Source: Toxotes chatareus (taxonomy: Eukaryota; Chordata; Actinopteri; Toxotidae). From it: a stretch of 64,000 bases of DNA. The translations under genes and the position numbers were made by a program. Below the pieces are notes generated by a model. The model was not told the DNA's origin, made no database searches, and worked only from the letters and a program-made list of their open reading frames with translations. Location of the stretch: contig CM028884.1 of NCBI GenBank assembly GCA_016801885.1, positions 29,721,577-29,785,576 on the forward strand, given 5' to 3'. This document shows positions 1 through 13,797 of the stretch, piece after piece. The stretch's first letter is position 1. Each line of letters opens with the position of its first letter.

Positions 1-2630
1 GTGTGTGAGCGCAGCGCATGGAAAGAACAATTAAGTTGATGACATGATAGCATGAGGCCATGATAGATGAGGGCCACTAACTCGGAGCCCTATAAAACTG
101 GAAACATACATGTTTGTGGAGAAACTATTTCTGTCTTGCAAACACACACATACAGAGTCCAGGTCTGGGTGGTGCCCCAGTCATGCAAGACCATAATCAG
201 AAGCTGCTGCCTCCTCTGGACCCATTCATCCTCTTGCCAGCTCTAATAGAGGGTGAGATGTCACAGCAAAGTCATAACGAAAAGAACACACACTCACACA
301 AATGTACGGCAATCATACAAACGCATTCAAGTGTGTCGACACACAATGGTTGAGCTGCAGTTCAGACATTCATTCAACTACATTGAGTTCTACAACAACA
401 ACAACAAAGAACAATGTACATGTAACTCGTTTACAGTACAGTCGATCTGTTGTTTGCTACCAAGCTCTGCCCTTGAAAATCTTATTTTCCTTAGAGACCA
501 ACAGCATCACTTTTCTCTCCAGGTCTTTGTTGGAGCTCCGCTCTACATGTGCAGCAGGCTCCTGGTCATTGTAAATTTTTAGGGCTTAAAAATATAATAA
601 GTGGCATAAGATTCTGATTCATTTCTGAGGAACCTTAAAACAGAGTTTCCCTGCAAACATTACTCAAACAGGAGTAAATATTGCATTTATTGGAGGCTAA
701 TTTCAGCCATCGATTTGGTGCAGTAGCAGGAAGGTGTATGTTAGCCTGACTCAAAACATTCTACAGTGTCTATGTTCACTGTGCAACAATATGCCTCATT
801 TATGTATGTTCAGTAGTTTTTGGACAGCAATAAAGCTCCATGGCACAGAGCTACAGTAGTCTGTATAAGGTAACTGACTGAAAATAGATGTCTAATTAGT
901 AAAAAACCCAAGGAGGCTTGAGTTAACTGAAGAGCCACCAAGGCAGGCTCAATATTTGATAAATATCTGAATCTGAAAACCACGCACAAGTGAATACACA
1001 CATTTGCTAGTGAATGCATACAGGTGTACAAAGTAAGTGTGTAATAGACCTGGTGTGGCATCATTATGTATGCATGGCGTGTGCATGTGTACACACCTGC
1101 TGCAGCCCCCACGCATCTCTCCATCCACGGATAGGCACCAGCTGCGTCACAAACCCTGCAGCTATCTCCAGGCGAAACCTAACGGTGTTTTACCGTATCA
1201 GATCGCTGGCTGGCTCTCTGCATCTTCTACTAAGCACAAACTGCCCAGTGTTTATGAAAAGCCACTGGCTGTAAATACACAATTTCTCCTTGTTACTGCA
1301 GGAAAAGAGCCCCTAAGGTGTTTTAGAAGGAGTCTGTCATAGGGAAAATGTTTTTTTTTTTAACTATAGATTTCATACCACATTGATTTGTATGAGTGTC
1401 TTTTACAAGCATAACTACTTCTTGAGGGAATCAATTGACCTTTCATGTGTCACTTCTGTTGTCAAGGGAGCAAATCAATGCCACAATCTGGTTTCTTTAT
1501 AAACCTGGATGAATCAAATGCAATTAGGCCTGTGAGTCTACATCATGGGAACTAATTAAACTATTTTATCGGGTTACAATGACTGATGCCTCTCAACAAT
1601 ATTTCAGGAGAGCTGATCAATGCTGAACAGTCTTGTCACACTGGAGGGGGAGGCTGGCAGGGGTCAGGTTAGAGAAATGAAGGATTTCAGAGAGAACTCA
1701 GTGGACAGACTTGAAGACTGAAAACGACTGAAGTCAGATGTCCTCCTGTGACCTGATCCGATTTTCCATTACTGTCTCCTTTAATCACAGTGAGCAACGG
1801 GAAGTGATGAGAGGGTGGTGGAGGGGTGATGAAGAGATGAAGGGAATTGGGGAGAAAGGTATGAAGTCGTAGCATGATGTAGCTGTGTGTGAAATGCAAT
1901 GAACCCGCGAATGAGCCTCAGGGTGTTTTCCCATTCTAACGTTATTTCATACCAAATCTTGTTGGCTTGCTTCACCTGGGAAAAGCATACAAGTGCACAT
2001 GGGGCATCTGTGCTCATGTGTATTTTCCTCACCAACACAATCTGGCAATGGAAGTTACACTGTGCGTATGTCTGATATGTTGAAGACCCAATGCAATGAT
2101 TTCATGGTGTACAGCACATCTCCGTGAAACTGCCTGTTGTCACAGCGACCGTGAGTTTCTCTACACGTGGATAAGAAAAACACCTTGTTCATTTAATCTA
2201 ATTTAACTAAATTGTCATTTGCTTTGTTTCGGGTCTGGGATATGGGTCCTCAGGGCATTTAATATAGTTAATTTCCAAACATAATTAGGTGAAATTAGAC
2301 TGATTGTTGAGTGAAAGAAGGATGGCATGAGAGTTCAGTCAGACCTGGAGTGACTCAGCTCTCCTCCTCTGCTTACTCTCCCTAGTAACCAATGCATCCC
2401 CATTTGCTCCTCACTTCTCACTAATATCCAATCTGTGCTTTAAATTTGCCTGCTCAATTACTTTGTTACTAATTTGCTCCAAAAATAAAGCCAATAAAAA
2501 GTCCTCTGATTGGCTGACCTGTAACTATGATAGGCTGGATCAAATTTGTGGTAAATACATATAGAATAGTTATTGATCTGTGTTTCTGGTCTTACAACAG
2601 AAAGCAGATGATGTGGACTGGGAAGGGTAC
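1..2630 (-). other. neo1 intron 5 (partial)
   Basis: This is the first part of the intron following exon 5; its far end is outside the window. I see only ordinary AT-rich sequence with short homopolymers (T11 near 1350) and CA/GT-rich patches near 120-310 and 990-1110. I found no exon with paired splice sites, no RNA gene and no recognisable transposon. Confidence 0.75.
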
Positions 2631-2767
2631 CTTGTACGGTGAGCTGGGCCTGGGCTTCAATGGTGGCGTTAGAATTGTCCGCCATGCAGGTGTAGACGCC
2701 AGCATCCTCCTCTGTGAGATTGGAGATCTGGAGACTTCCTCCTCCTAGAACCTCCACACGGCCCTCA
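2631..2767 (-). CDS. neo1: neogenin exon 5: second half of third Ig domain
   Basis: This 137-bp exon completes Ig3. The acceptor is CTGAATCCAG and the first base T joins AG from exon 4 to make Ser. The peptide continues EGRVEVLGGGSLQISNL, then EEDAGVYTCMADN with the second domain Cys near residue 78 of Ig3, and ends AQAQLTVQ. Sequons NLT and NAT are present; the second corresponds to NET in human neogenin. The exon ends with one base (G), phase 2-1, so exons 4 and 5 together are 288 bp and phase-symmetric. The donor GTACCC is poor at positions +4 to +6, though its place agrees with the human exon boundary. The next exon (Ig4) lies before position 1. Confidence 0.93.
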
Positions 2768-5700
2768 CTGGATTCAGAAGGAAACAAAGATGTGGAAACG
2801 GTAGAAAAAGAAACCTGTTAGATATGAAGATAAACAAGTCTTTCCTTCTGGTTTAATAAACAGGATTAATGACCTTTATTTGGGGCTTTGCAACATGAAA
2901 CAGGCAGGAGCCCTCAGGCTGCTGACCCTGTAGTAGCAGCATCTGGACAGAGTTAAACCCTTAATGTCTTTTCTTTTGTTAACCATACTATAAATATGTA
3001 AAAACTCATTTCCATGGAGCACATTCCAGTCCTACTTCTTCAGATAACTGCGTGGTAAAGGTTGCAGCCTCTGGATCATTTCCCCTACTGACCCGAGGTT
3101 GACTCCACATCTCCTCCTTGCTTCTTTGCTCTGTCACCTCTTTCCAACTCTCTGAATAAATAAAATATACTAAAAGCCGAGTCATCTGCCCTGAAAAGAA
3201 TGCAATTTGCTATTCTCCTCCACAAACATGACAGAGTCTAGATTCTTCTTGTAGTGGGAGCCAATGCTTTTTAAAGAGGTGTTAAAATAATCAATTATTT
3301 TCTAAGTTACATGTATATGTAGACAGATGTCATAATGTTTTATTCAGTGTCAGCTTAGATTATACATTAGAGTGCTGGTCTTATTGAAGCTATAGCTGGG
3401 GCGTGCAGCGTGCACAGTATCATTACCACAGTTGTTGCGCTGCCTTAACAAATGTTTTCGTTTTCTTTCATCAGCTCTTAATTAACTGCGGTGACATGAG
3501 TCTAAAGAAAAACAATAACAGAGATCTAACATCAAGGAGAAGTGAGTCTGACTTCAAGAAACTCTGTTTCTAGCCATATGGTATCAACGAGAGTGATACA
3601 CAAAGCAAAATGTGCATTGTCATATAGTTGTTGAACACACCAAGAACCAGTGAGCATCACGCAGTGTTTTCCTTTTCTCATCAAGACTCTAAGTACTTTT
3701 CTCTTGGGTGCTGAGCTCAAACTTCCAGTGAAATATTTTGTTCTTAAATATTCACATACATGAATGTTGTCATACGTACATACTTAGATTGGACCAGCTG
3801 ACTGAAAACTAAGTGTAACAGCCAATTCATTCTTTTCATCAAGCATTTGAGACTGAGCAACGTTAAATATTTACCATTCTAAACTATTTACACCTAATCC
3901 TAATCACCACATATCTATTTGTATAGCCTCTCTCTGAACCAGTGACCCTCCTCCATTTTAAACAGTCCCAACTTTGATTTTCCCAGTAGGCCTTGGAGAA
4001 GCAGTCTGTGGCCAAGCTCTGGCTTGATTCAACAACCAGTAGAGCATGGGAGTAGGAGGAGGCTGAAAGGAAAGAAAACAGAAATCAATAGCTTAAAGAG
4101 AGAAACAGAGAGGCAGGCAGAAAAGTAGGAGCAGCGGGTCGGCTGGAAAGATAAAAATCCAAAGAGGGCCACAGCAAGCAAGATGGAGCTGAGGAGAGCA
4201 AGATCAGTGCATAATGGCTTTTGCACAGAGGAGTGAGGATACATGCCGAGGTAAAGAGTGCACCGCGGAAAACAACCCTATGCTGCAGGTTGATTTAGTT
4301 TTAAACAAACTGCTGACTAGCTAGAGATTCCACACGAACTGCGTTTTCTCTCTCCCTGACTAGCTCTGGGTTTTGGCAGCGTCGGTCTCCGAGACCATCT
4401 GCCTGTCTGTCTGTGCTGGAGTGGAGCATTCGAGTGGCACTCGACCTGCTGTCACCAACATGACATCCCCGTTTCACTTGTACTGTAGGGATAAAATAGA
4501 CTATTAACTTTAGCGCTAGCCACAAATATTCAGCAGTTTCAGCACTTGCAGTTTTAGGTTACCAAGACTCACTGTCATAGAACAGATCAAGACTTTAGAG
4601 CCTGAAAAATTAAATTCAGGGATTGGAAAACGAGCAAATTAAGGATTTAAATGCAGTTACAGACTATTATATAGGGGGTTTTATACTTTTTTGCATCCAT
4701 GGCTGCAGTACTGCCCCTCTCTTCAAATCTCACACAAAAACCTGAGTTTGGTGTATGATAATTTACACCCTGCTATACCAGGCTGCTGTGACAAGCTAAC
4801 GCACGGCTGTCATTGTAAACACACAACCCATATTTCCAAGAGTAATTCAAAATTTTAATGATTATGATTATAAAGAATGAGAATTACAGATTATTGGTTT
4901 GAGAAGGCACAAAGTTGCCACCAGTTTCTACTGGCTGTAGTAATACCATATCAATTCTGTAGTAATCACAGTAAACCTGTAATTACAGTGAACCAGTGCT
5001 CACCCATTTATAACAAATCTCAGCAGTGTGCGACCTGTTGTGAAACCCAGACCAGAAGCAGGGTTATAAAGTCAGGTCAGGAGGGCCATGTTTAGCCGCT
5101 CAGACTGACAGGAAACACAATTTAACCCCAGGTCTCCACATCAGTCTGAAAGGCTCACTGGCTCCTTTCTGACAGCAGTAGATTGTGTCATTAAGAAAAC
5201 ATACAAAAAAAAAAAAAAACAATTTCACTCAGAAAAAAAGGCTAACAGAGTAGTCTTGGGTCTTCAAAGTGGAAAAAAAGGGTAACATAAATAAGGCAGT
5301 TGCCTTCTTTTAATTCTGAGGCACTGAAAATGCCAAATGCCTTGCTATAAATTGATTACTTCCTGTGCACATTAGAGAGTATGGTTGAATCTGCTGGGAG
5401 GCTCTGCGTGTCAAATCCCTGCTGAACGAAAAACTCCTCTGAAAGACATCCCTGAGTTCGAGGTTCCAGGCATCCCTGCAGCTAGTCTCACCAGGACAAC
5501 TATTCAGGCCTTTAGTGCCTCATGCACCATAAAGGGCATTGACAGCTTCCTCTTGTACTTGAAAGGGGAACATATAGCACATATCAAACCACCAGGCAAT
5601 TTCTCATTTTGCTTAGAGCAAGTCAATCTTAGCCCTAACTGCAGCAGCTGAAGTGCTCTGTTGAACAAGGAATGTGTTACTGTTTATCGACCATGAGGGA

Positions 5701-6229
5701 GGGAGACAAAGCAAACTGGCTCAAAGACACCTTGTGCTATTGTCAGGGAGCTCTCTCCACTTGTGGTCATTTAAATTAAGACAAGGTGCCTGCTGTGACG
5801 ATATGACATCTTGTACGTTAGCTGCGGGCCCTTGGTGGGAGATGTTGCTAATTAAAACTACATTATCCGTTTTCACCTGCAAAGAGCTGTTAAATTAGCT
5901 CGCTATTTCCAATGTCACTTTTTATCTTGTTACAAAACAGCTGATGCACACATGCATACAGACGTACAGTTTCAAATATTGTCAAGATTACAGGGTAATT
6001 GTGTCGGGCAAGGCTTGGCCTTGCTCTCTCTGTCACGCTTTGTGTAAGTTTTTACTAATTCCACTTCCAACAACTGTTGGAGGATATATAACATATAATG
6101 TTGTTCATTATTCAGCTAAAATTTGTGAAAAACTCAGATCTAAATCAGTCAAATGTAGTTTACCAATCAAAAAATTTTCTCTCAAAACAAGTGTGTAGAA
6201 GTGGTCCAGTAAAGTTGTAGAGAATGTCC

Positions 6230-6685
6230 TGTGTTACAGGCTTAGCCTGGGGTGGCCGGGAAAAGGCTTTATACCAACTTGTGTGTGTGTGTAAGATGTT
6301 CAGGTACGGTAGAGGAAGTCCCGCGAGAAAGGGGGCGGGCGAGAAGAGGCGAGCTGCGGTGGACATGTTGAACCCAGCGCGGGTGCAGTTAGGCTGAAAA
6401 GGCGTTAATAAAGAAATGTTTAGAAAGTTCGGGTGCTACGGTGGTAACGGCCTCTTTTCCGGCCAGGTGAAAGAAACTATAAAAAATAAAGTTCGAGTTA
6501 TGAACGGCACTCATCTCCAGTCCTCCTTCTTCAGAGGTACCCCGATTGATTATTAGCGTGTTACCAGCTAAGCAACGAGCCACGGGAAAGGCAGGTAAAG
6601 GCGGCCAGAGCGCTCCCAACTACGGTTTGGAGCCGTCCAGACTGGCTCAGGTAACACCTGTCAACATGCAGAGGTCTGTAACACA
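6230..6685 (+). mobile_element. candidate solo LTR, 456 bp
   Basis: The block begins TGTGTTACAG and ends CTGTAACACA, a perfect 10-bp inverted repeat with the TG...CA ends expected of an LTR. Inside, on the plus strand, are a GC box (GGGGGCGGGC near 6330), a TATA-like run (CTATAAAAAATAAAG near 6477) with an overlapping AATAAA polyadenylation signal, and far more CpG than the surrounding intron. TGTCC lies directly before the left end and again three bases after the right end, which may be a displaced target duplication. No gag or pol sequence is next to it. It could instead be a small CpG island or a DNA-transposon derivative; family unknown. Confidence 0.45.
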
Positions 6686-8460
6686 ATTTGTCCCCTGCTC
6701 TGCCACTCAGCTTTGAAGGCAGTGGCAGCCACAGAGACTTCAGAGAAGGCCTTGGGGGGGAAAGAACACATTTGGTATGTGTGAGTGGTGACTCAGCCTT
6801 CCGTAACACAGATTGGTGACAAGGTCAGTACACCTGAGCCAGGTGCAAATCACTGAAGAACTTCGGGCATGTGTGTGTTTTGATGGAGGCAGCGCAATAT
6901 GCTGTCACAGAGCGATCGGCTGCGCTGTGACAGCGGTTGGGCATGGGTCGTGCTGTCTGGAGAACAAGGGGAAGGCGGGTGAAATCACAACTGTCACATC
7001 AGAATAGGGGATTCATTATTAATGGATAGAGCAGCACTCTGTAAACTTTTCTTGGTTTGGCCTTCTCTTTCCTCTTATTTTTCTTTGTTCAGATTATATT
7101 TCTTTTTCCACTCGCTGCTTCATCCTCTCTCTCTGCAGCTACCAACCCGACCACCATCTCAACCCATCTCTCCCTCCACCATCATGCACCATGAATGCTA
7201 ACTATTGTGCTGTTCCAGGTGTTGTGGTTCAAAGTGAACGCAAATTGAACTTCCCCCTTTTGACCAGAACATAATCATAACAGTTCCATGAATTTGAATT
7301 ACGTTCAGGATGTGCAGAGAGGAGTGGGATTTCATTTTACAGCCGCACAGGGCAGACGGCGGATTGGAATGATTTGTCCAGCTTCCAAAACACAACATTT
7401 TGTTCTTTACCTATTCCTGTTCAGATATAAGCTGGGATATACGAGAAAACAAATGTGAGAGACAGACGAGACAAGCTAAGGATATAAATGAATGAATAAA
7501 CAAATATACATTAATGTGAAAAACAACCTGGTGCCAGCAGCACAGGCTGGGGCTTCTTAAGTGACTCAGCCATGAAAACGTTTTTGTTTCCTCTGGCTCG
7601 TAATGGAAAGCTGCAAAGCCCTGGAGACAAAAACAACTCTTGCATACCTGACTTTATTTGCTTTCTTTCCCCTACCAGGGTCCCAGAGAATAAACCGATC
7701 ATTTGATTAGTGCATATTACAATGAAGCCAACAGTACATAACTTGCATAATCTACTTTAAAATGGCTCTGGTAGGCTTTCTGGGTCGCTTGAACCCAGGC
7801 AGCCCTGTGCTGTCTCACATCTACAAAACTACTAAACTCCACAGGATTATATAGCCTTTAAGTAAGACATATACTCACATAGTGTCTGGTGAAGAGCCGC
7901 AGTAAAGCCGCAGTAAAGTTTAGAACACACAAACCATGCAACTGACAGTAGATTAAGACAATGGAAAATAGCCGACACATTCCTCGTATCCTTATTTTGT
8001 ACTTGACAATAAGAATAGAAAATAAAATAAAATAGACACTATGACAGGAAACGTCTTGAAGAAGGCCAGTGAGATTGTGTTTGTGATGTGCTGGAGCCTG
8101 AGGAAAATCCATATAAGAAGACTTCCCATGCTTCACTGCCAGAAAACCATGTTGCTTTCTGAGCAACACATGTCAGCAAAACCACTCCATTACCTTAACC
8201 CACTGCTCCTGCCACCTATCATTTTACCAGTGTAGAAGAAATTTGAATTCCTAAGCAGAACACTAACCATATGGGCCTCCTGTGTATCAGAACCTCTCTA
8301 AATGAGGGAAACATGAAGCAGAATAGTTGAAGTTTCTATTTATACTCACATGGACCTTAACTCCTTGTTGTAGTTAACAGTGGTGTTGTACTGGACTGCA
8401 TTATGTTACAAAGTGCTTCCATTGTTTCACATGAACCAGAAAGGAACTCAGAGACTGCAG

Positions 8461-8668
8461 ACCTCCGCCAAGGCCAATGTAAAACAACATGCACCACACT
8501 TCAGAGAAAAAAAAAAAAAAAATCAAATGCATAGTAAATGATCTGGATCTGTCCCACAGTGTACTGGGTTCCTCCCTGGCTCGTGTGCTCATTCCTCCAC
8601 CAGGTTTGGTGCAAATTGAAAAACAAACCAACAGACAGGGGTGAACACATAACTTCCTTGGCGAAGGT
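8461..8668. mobile_element. dispersed repeat with ACCTCCGCCAAGG ends
   Basis: The left end ACCTCCGCCAAGG and right end CCTTGGCGAAGGT are inverted copies with one mismatch, 208 bp apart. The interior has ATCTGGATCTG, GGTTTGGTGCAAATTG and AACAAACCAACAGACAG, then ACACATAACTTCCTTGG. This matches a very common teleost interspersed repeat as I remember it (ends reading roughly CCTCCGCCAAGGAGG, with an ACAGACAGACA stretch). A run of 16 A interrupts it near 8507. I do not know its formal family name. Confidence 0.6.
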
Positions 8669-11123
8669 GATAATGTCGTCCAGTACACCACCACCACCAA
8701 CTACGACTGCAGTAATAAATAATAAATAAACACACAGTTGAATTAACACCTCTCAGGAAGTTTTAACAAAAACACTGTAAGCTTTGTAAAGGCAGAGCTG
8801 TTGAGCTGAGTTGCATTGCATTGTACAGGCGCCAGGGACTTTACTTCCATACTCAGATTCTGACACTTAGACGACAAGAAACTATGATTCTCTATTGTTC
8901 CTCTTTAAAAACACTCTTGGCAGAAGCCATTGTGTTCTGTGGTCTGAATAACTGTTGCATTTGTCAGCTGAATCAATGCTTTCCAATGACATCTGAAAAC
9001 CACTAAGAACTCCATCATTTGCCGCTGCAGAATGAGTAAGAGTTCAGCACAAGGCCGGCATTTGCCATTAACCTCATTAATAGTTGCTCTGAAGAAAGAA
9101 GCAAGTGAAAATCATAGGCCATTAACACTGATAGGTTGTATCTCTGACAAGCTTCTCTGAGAGGCTGAAAGGTTAAGCCGCACAAGCCATATTTTTATTG
9201 CCGTGGCCATTCACTGTGCTGTTTGGAAGCAATATGATGTAAAGAGCAGAGCGGTGCAGAATGTCTTAAAATCAGTTTGAATACAGAAACTGTGCATTAA
9301 AAAAAAAAAAATAAATCAATGGTGGTGTGGTTGGTGGTGTGGGTGTAAACAATGTAACTGCACTTAAAAGGATGCAGAGAACAAAGTGGGTTAAAGTTCT
9401 GAGTGTCACTTTATGACTTCAATCAAAAGTAGAGACAATTATAGACGATTGCATCTGAAGGATTGTTAGCTTCGATGAAAATTCAAATGACAGCCATGCT
9501 CAGCCATCCTACATTTTCTAGAGAAGTAGAAACAATTATTCTGTGAGTGCATGCAGCATTGTCAGAGCTATCATGATCTTCAAACCATTATTAAAGTGCC
9601 TGTGGTTTGAACTCCACATCTGTACTATTCGTCTAAAGTTCCTACTGCAACATTTCTGTTGTGAATCCTGGTGATATATGACATTAAAGTCAGAAAGAAT
9701 TTCATAACATCTAACCCCATTGTTGACACAGCTTCTGACTGGCATTGACTGCTGTTGCCAGTGGTTGACAGGTGTGTCATTTCAAACACAGTTCTGGGAC
9801 GTGTATTACCAGTAATAAAACACACATCATGTTGCCAGCTGTAACCACAGGTATCGCCACTTTGAGATGAATACTCTTCTTTTATCTTTTTTTATAAATA
9901 GAACATTATAACATATTACCAAGACTGATAATTACAGAGTGTCTACTAAAGGAGTATCAGTTAGGAGAAAAAGGCAGAAGGTGGGACTAAGTTTTATTGT
10001 TTGGAGTTTTTATTTATTTACACCTGCAGCATGAGGTCTGATGATATTCAGTTTTCTAGAAGGTGAAACAAGCAGTTTGATTCAATTTCCCTCATGTTAC
10101 CTCACTCACTAAAACAAAGACTTCCTATGGACAGACGTGTGCCTATGCATTTCTTCTCTTACCCCCCAAAGTGAGTAAGGTTATGTGTATGTATGTGTGT
10201 GTGTGTGTTTGTATGCAAGTCATATGTGTGAGAGGGTTACACTGCAATCCAATATTAGTCCAATTGTAAACAAATTTCTCACACCATGCTTCTCCCTTCA
10301 TACACAAGCAAATGCAATATACACAATCATATTTAAATGAAGGCGAGGAGACAAGGAGGAGTGGAGACGGATGGCTTCAAGGCTTTGGAAGGGGGTTGAT
10401 TTACATGCTCTGTCAATTCCCTGTTGCTGGCCGACATGCATAATTCATCCATTTTATTGACTGCTGGGGAATTCTATTAGGTGACAGAGTGATACTCGCA
10501 AAAACAAAAGATGACTGTCCTTTTCATGAGTGTCAACAGGACCAGTGTGTGTGAGAAACCCAAAGGCTCGTTTCTCTGTGCATATCCACCTGGGGGATGC
10601 TATCGATGACTCGCAGGGCATCTGCTAAGAATGTTTTTTTAACATGTTGACTGAAGGGCTTCAAGTGTTAATATTCTGTTATGGTGTTGCTGAGTTTAAT
10701 CAGAATAAATGGTGAGCCTGGCGTCCTTGGCAATAGACTTGCTCGGAGCCTAAATGAATTTGAGGCTAGGATCAAGACACTGGTGAATACGTAAACAGCA
10801 TGTTATAGTAGGCGAAGCCATAGTTGAATCAATTGAGCGATATCAATCTTTAATTCATGATACTGCATGGAGATACCTCAGCCAGTAAAACAAAGACAGT
10901 ATAACAAAATTACCAGAGACAAAAACCATTTATCAGTTTTTATCATAAAATTTAGATTGGTTTTTAGATCTGGGATCAGACTGTACGATATCACACTGAT
11001 AGTGGTGTAACACAACTAACGTGAGACATCAAGAACAAAAACGGTGAAGTGTCTTCATGCGAATTAATGGACATTTCCATCCATTACTGTCATGTGAATG
11101 TTAGAAGTTTCTTTGCCAAGATA

Positions 11124-11137
11124 AACACCTAGTGGCG
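11124..11137. promoter_or_regulatory. CTCF-like motif (tentative)
   Basis: AACACCTAGTGGCGC resembles the CTCF core CCACNAGRKGGCGC. A single motif match is weak evidence; chromatin data would be needed. Confidence 0.25.
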
Positions 11138-13797
11138 CTAATTCTCCAGCCAGGTGCCATCAAAAACCATTGAAACAGAAGGAGGGTGTGGCGAGATGCG
11201 ATAATTAAAAGTACTAGTACTAGTGAAAAACAATGTAAACGGAGGTAGAGATTAATTTAAGGAATGTCAAATTAATACATCTTTAAGGAATGTAACAGAA
11301 GAGTCTTGGTCTCCTGTTTCATACTGGTGAATTTGTAACCATCACCCTCGAGTCAGGAGCCTTGTACCAAATTAATCACAACTGCACAAACTCGAGGAAA
11401 AAGACAGAGCCCTCGTCTCCAGCCGAGAGAAGACGAATAGTTCCAGGTTTACTTTCATACATAAAATTGTGTTTGCATAATTAACATTTATTGTTGGTGG
11501 TGTGGAAAAGTGAAGTGCACATCCTTCCCAACCACCTCCAGGCATATAAAAGACTGCCTGCTATGACTGGTCATGTCTCTGTCACGGCAAGAATGTGTGA
11601 CTATGACTGCCAAATAGAATATAGTGACCATTTCACAAAACACACAAAAAACACTGTGCAGTATAATACCAGCATATTGGACTTCTAAGAGATAGATACA
11701 GTAATTCAATGAGAGAAATTCTTAACAAGAGAGTTAGAAAGCCACCTGTCCTAAATTTCCATTTCAGGCCTTTGCTCTGTCCCCATCTGTCATCACAGAC
11801 ATCAAAGAGTTTTATAACAGCCCCTAAGTCCTACATGGTAATACGGACAGGTGATACAAAAGAAACAGCAATGTCTGTCTTGTCTGACAGGTTATGAATA
11901 ACATACTAATGAGACTCTTCAAAGACATATGACAGAAACCCAACTTATGACAGAAATCTTTCATATGGTACATTTTCAAAAGGCCTTTGAAGGATTCCAC
12001 AGCATCTTTAAAAGTATCCCACAGTACTTTTGCGAAGTCAGTCAGGAGACTAGCAAAGAATTAAGGCAAATTCACATCTGGATGGGTGCATTTGGCTCCA
12101 TGTGACGCAAATTTTGTCAGCCACAGGAACAGCAAAGAGCATGCTTTCAATTTTCACGCTCCCGGATGCAATGTTATAGACCAGCACCAGGTGGAATCCA
12201 GGGGTAAGACTACCATACATGGTTTCACGTTGCACTCATTTGGAATCACCTACATTATCTGTCGCTCAGGATAAAACTGGCTTTCTATTATTGTGGACAC
12301 AGAGTGAGAGAGACAGAGAGAAAACAAGAGACAAGACCGAGCTGAAGCATCAACATCCGCAGCTCAATGTGATAATCCCCACTGTCGGGGAGTCACCCTG
12401 GCTTCAATTGGTAGCTTTGACACATCTTCATAAACCATAAACCATCTCATGCCTACAGCTCTGGCGATGCCACTTTGAAGGCCTTGTTTGTGCTGGGCAC
12501 CAAAGACCAATTAGACACTCTTTGCAGATTCCCTTTTCTATCTCCCTTACACTGCACACCACACCAGTTTTTAATTGACAGCAGTTCTTCTATCTCTCAT
12601 GTAATGCCTGAGAGGGACAGCAGACTCTGATGGAGAAAAAAGAAAGTTCCAGGGCTATTCTTTCTAATTGTCAATGTCGTATTAAAATCAAAAGAACAGT
12701 CTCAGTAATGTTTTCGCCACACAATCCATCTCTGCTCTGAGGCAGAAGCATGGGGGTCCACTTCAATATCGCAAAGACTTCCCTGGTTGTATGAGAGTGC
12801 TTGCTAATTACCAACGAAGACACCCTTGGGGTGGTATGCATGCAGGATAGTGTTTTGTAATTAATACAAGGTAGATTAATAAGTACCTTTTTAGTCAGCT
12901 CCCACTGGAGGTCAGAGGTACTCACAGACAATTCCATAGGTGTTAAAGACATTTAACTTGCAATGTGGTGCTGTGCTTAGAACTAAAGGTTGGAAAGTCT
13001 AATGACATTCCAGCTCATACCACACTGGAGCCTTGCGGTTACCAATGTGATGACCTTACATTTAATTTCACTGAAGGCAGAAATCCCATTCTGGGCTGGA
13101 TTTAGATGAATGAGCCCTCTTTCAGCTACTTTCTGTTGACCCCACAAGTTGCAAAGTTATTATTCTGCAGGACTGGTACACAGGGGTTAGGTAAACAAAG
13201 TGCTTCCTTAATTGGTAAGAATCAAACTTCTCATGTCCAGTGCAATTCTCTCCAAGGGATTTGAGCTGCTCTGCCTGAGCTAATGAGAGCCAGAGGAGTG
13301 AGAGCACAGGCGCTGTGACACTTGCTTTTGGCTCTTAATTCTGCTTAGCTGGAAAACCTGCAGCCTTGTCTCCCAGCTGAAGTGGCTCTGTTGGCACGTC
13401 CAGGTCTCCCCCCAGGGCTCTCTGGGTAACAGTGGCAGAATTAACACCTTAGGGAGCAGGCGCCAGGACTATGAGGTTAGCTTCTGGAGGCCAAAGGCAC
13501 CAGGTACAAAGGAGCAGTACATTATAGTGTGTGTGTTGCTTTTCAAAATCTAGGCAATGTGTGAGAGCCAGGGGACACAGCAGTGTATAGTTTTAGAGTA
13601 ACTATTGGCAACTTTTATGGACAAAAGTGGCTCTGAAAAGTGGGTTTGAAAAATGTGTAGCACTCTTCTTTCTACAGAGTTAGAGCAGAAGCATGCCAAA
13701 AGAACATCTATGGCATTTTAATGTTTCTTTAATTCCTAAAATGGATCGAAAACATATGGTTCAGTGTGCAACGTAGAACCTGAGTTCATGGTCATAC

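Larger units (their letters stand above)
2768..13797 (-). other. neo1 intron 4 (11.0 kb)
   Basis: This intron splits the third Ig domain. It holds a candidate solo LTR (6230-6685), a dispersed repeat with ACCTCCGCCAAGG ends (8461-8668), a CTCF-like motif near 11124 and several A/T runs. The rest is unremarkable AT-rich sequence. Open frames here are short, lack domain patterns and lack flanking splice sites. Confidence 0.8.
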
